Shown here: positions 63,400 to 64,000 of the stretch, in pieces
Layout of the letters: each line of letters starts with the position of its first letter
Position numbering within the stretch: the stretch's first letter is position 1
From: Prorocentrum cordatum
Lineage: Eukaryota > Sar > Dinophyceae > Prorocentrales > Prorocentraceae
Reading direction: 5' to 3'
Length of the DNA: 64,000 nt
Assembly: GCA_963575745.1 (NCBI GenBank)
Contig: CAUYUJ010018538.1
Coordinates: forward strand, 708,576-772,575
Made by a program: the position numbers and the translations under genes
Notes under the pieces: model-generated
The model's input: the letters and a program-made list of their open reading frames with translations, nothing else
Told to the model about the DNA's origin: nothing
Databases searched by the model: none

Positions 63400-64000
63400 A
63401 TGAAGAAGGGCTGGCGCGTGTGCTCCACAGACTCGGAGTTCGCCGGGAAGCTGGGCCGTCACTGTTCTAACCGACCTGGACGTGCTGACAACCGCCGCCA
63501 TCGTGCCATCGAGGACGGTCCCGTGGTCGCGCAGACGGCCTACTACCCGCCAGCGCTGTGTAAGGCCTGGGCGAAACACATCCTGAAGAAGAACGACAGC
63601 GTGCAGTTCGGCATGGAGATCTTCACGAGTCTTGAGCAGATCCCAGAGGAAGACGACACCGAGATGCCAGACGCCGAGGACGACACAGAGGACATCGAGA
63701 TGGAGGACGCCGCGACGACGCTCAAGGGCTCGGGCCTCGACAGCGACCTCTCGAGAAAGGAGGCGCTCGAGATCGAACAACGGCTCTCTCGACTTCGCCG
63801 TAACCTCGGACATCCCAGCAACAGGACGCTCTACAATATCCTGAAGGCATCAGGAGCACCGACCCAGGTCCTCAAGTTAGCCCTGGAGTTCAAGTGTCAC
63901 GGCTGTCATGTTGGGAAACTACCTAAGGCTATTCGAGTGGCCTCGGGAGTGGAGATCCCTGCGGTGCTTGAAGTACTGGTATCGGATGGTCTCGAGTGGC
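63400..64000 (+). pseudogene. Copia gag-pre-integrase domain, open to the window end
   Basis: From about 63400 one frame stays open to 64000. After about 130 codons, including an acidic stretch (EEDDTEMPDAEDDTED), comes LGHPSNRTLYNIL (His at 63811) and, 28 codons on, C-H-G-C (63895 and 63904) followed by HVGK. This is the His/Cys zinc-binding gag-pre-integrase signature at the N-terminus of copia integrase. It is separated from the upstream fragment by a one-base frameshift near 63390-63400. Confidence 0.8.

Larger units (their letters stand above)
59788..64000 (+). mobile_element. Ty1/copia-type LTR retrotransposon, decayed, right end outside window
   Basis: Order on the plus strand: primer-binding site, gag, zinc knuckle, aspartic protease, a long variable region, gag-pre-integrase. 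This is copia order (protease and integrase before RT). Integrase core, RT/RNase H and the 3' LTR would lie beyond 64000. Confidence 0.85.

Noticed and set aside
1-64000. Dinoflagellate spliced-leader gene, rRNA, tRNA or telomere (TTTAGGG)n array
   Set aside because: Looked for by eye; only chance partial matches were found.

Overview
This window looks like nuclear DNA of a large, repeat-dominated, GC-rich eukaryotic genome. I infer a dinoflagellate, possibly Prorocentrum-like, from four things: very abundant tandem arrays of many unit lengths; long CTC/GAG tracts; a Ty1/copia relic whose gag-pre-integrase domain follows the Cys/Gly/Tyr-containing domain I associate with dinoflagellate copia elements; and a LINE-type RNase H ORF. 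No rRNA, tRNA, telomere array or spliced-leader gene was seen, so the species is not established. There is no bacterial-style gene organisation, operon, RBS or CRISPR.

Layout. 0-8.9 kb holds microsatellites, a roughly 100-bp array with an internally expanded minisatellite, a strict 41-bp array with alternating unit types, three copies of a small TIR element, and an elaborate palindromic block (4.78-5.32 kb). 8.9-27.5 kb is a composite repeat field. Two related cassettes share a header: alpha (header, about 250-bp body, 12-bp minisatellite) and beta (header, another 12-bp array, 16-bp minisatellite). They alternate with S arrays (a GAGACATCC-containing unit) and a C module. A roughly 0.75-kb segmental duplication sits inside this field, and one of its copies is interrupted by about 1.4 kb. 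27.5-32.4 kb holds degenerate R repeats, a GAT tract, purine/pyrimidine tracts and an alanine-rich candidate coding stretch on the minus strand. 32.4-35.4 kb is a roughly 517-bp two-subunit satellite, one unit of which contains a 182-bp TIR element with a 5-bp target duplication. 35.7-37.7 kb is a second E-family repeat. 38.1-40.4 kb is a roughly 98-bp satellite. 41.4-46.2 kb has two 153-bp satellites plus other repeats. 46.4-47.56 kb is a highly homogeneous 90-bp array. 48-52.7 kb holds dispersed copies of families seen earlier. 55-58.3 kb is a LINE 3' part between CTC tracts. 59.4-64 kb is a decayed copia element running off the right edge.

Genes. The only confidently recognised protein-coding material is transposon-derived: an uninterrupted 633-codon C-terminal part of a LINE polyprotein (zinc motif, RNase H with four catalytic acidic residues, C-terminal Cys-rich domain), and a copia gag-pol pseudogene with in-frame stops, frameshifts and altered catalytic or zinc residues. 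Most long ORFs on both strands are by-products of tandem units that contain no stop codon in any frame.

The main novelty is structural. The window has nested and composite satellites with a shared short box, two non-autonomous TIR families (one with a clean empty-site comparison), an interleaved inverted-repeat mosaic, and dispersed repeats of which single copies have recently expanded. Unit counts and boundaries were made by eye and may be off by a few bases.
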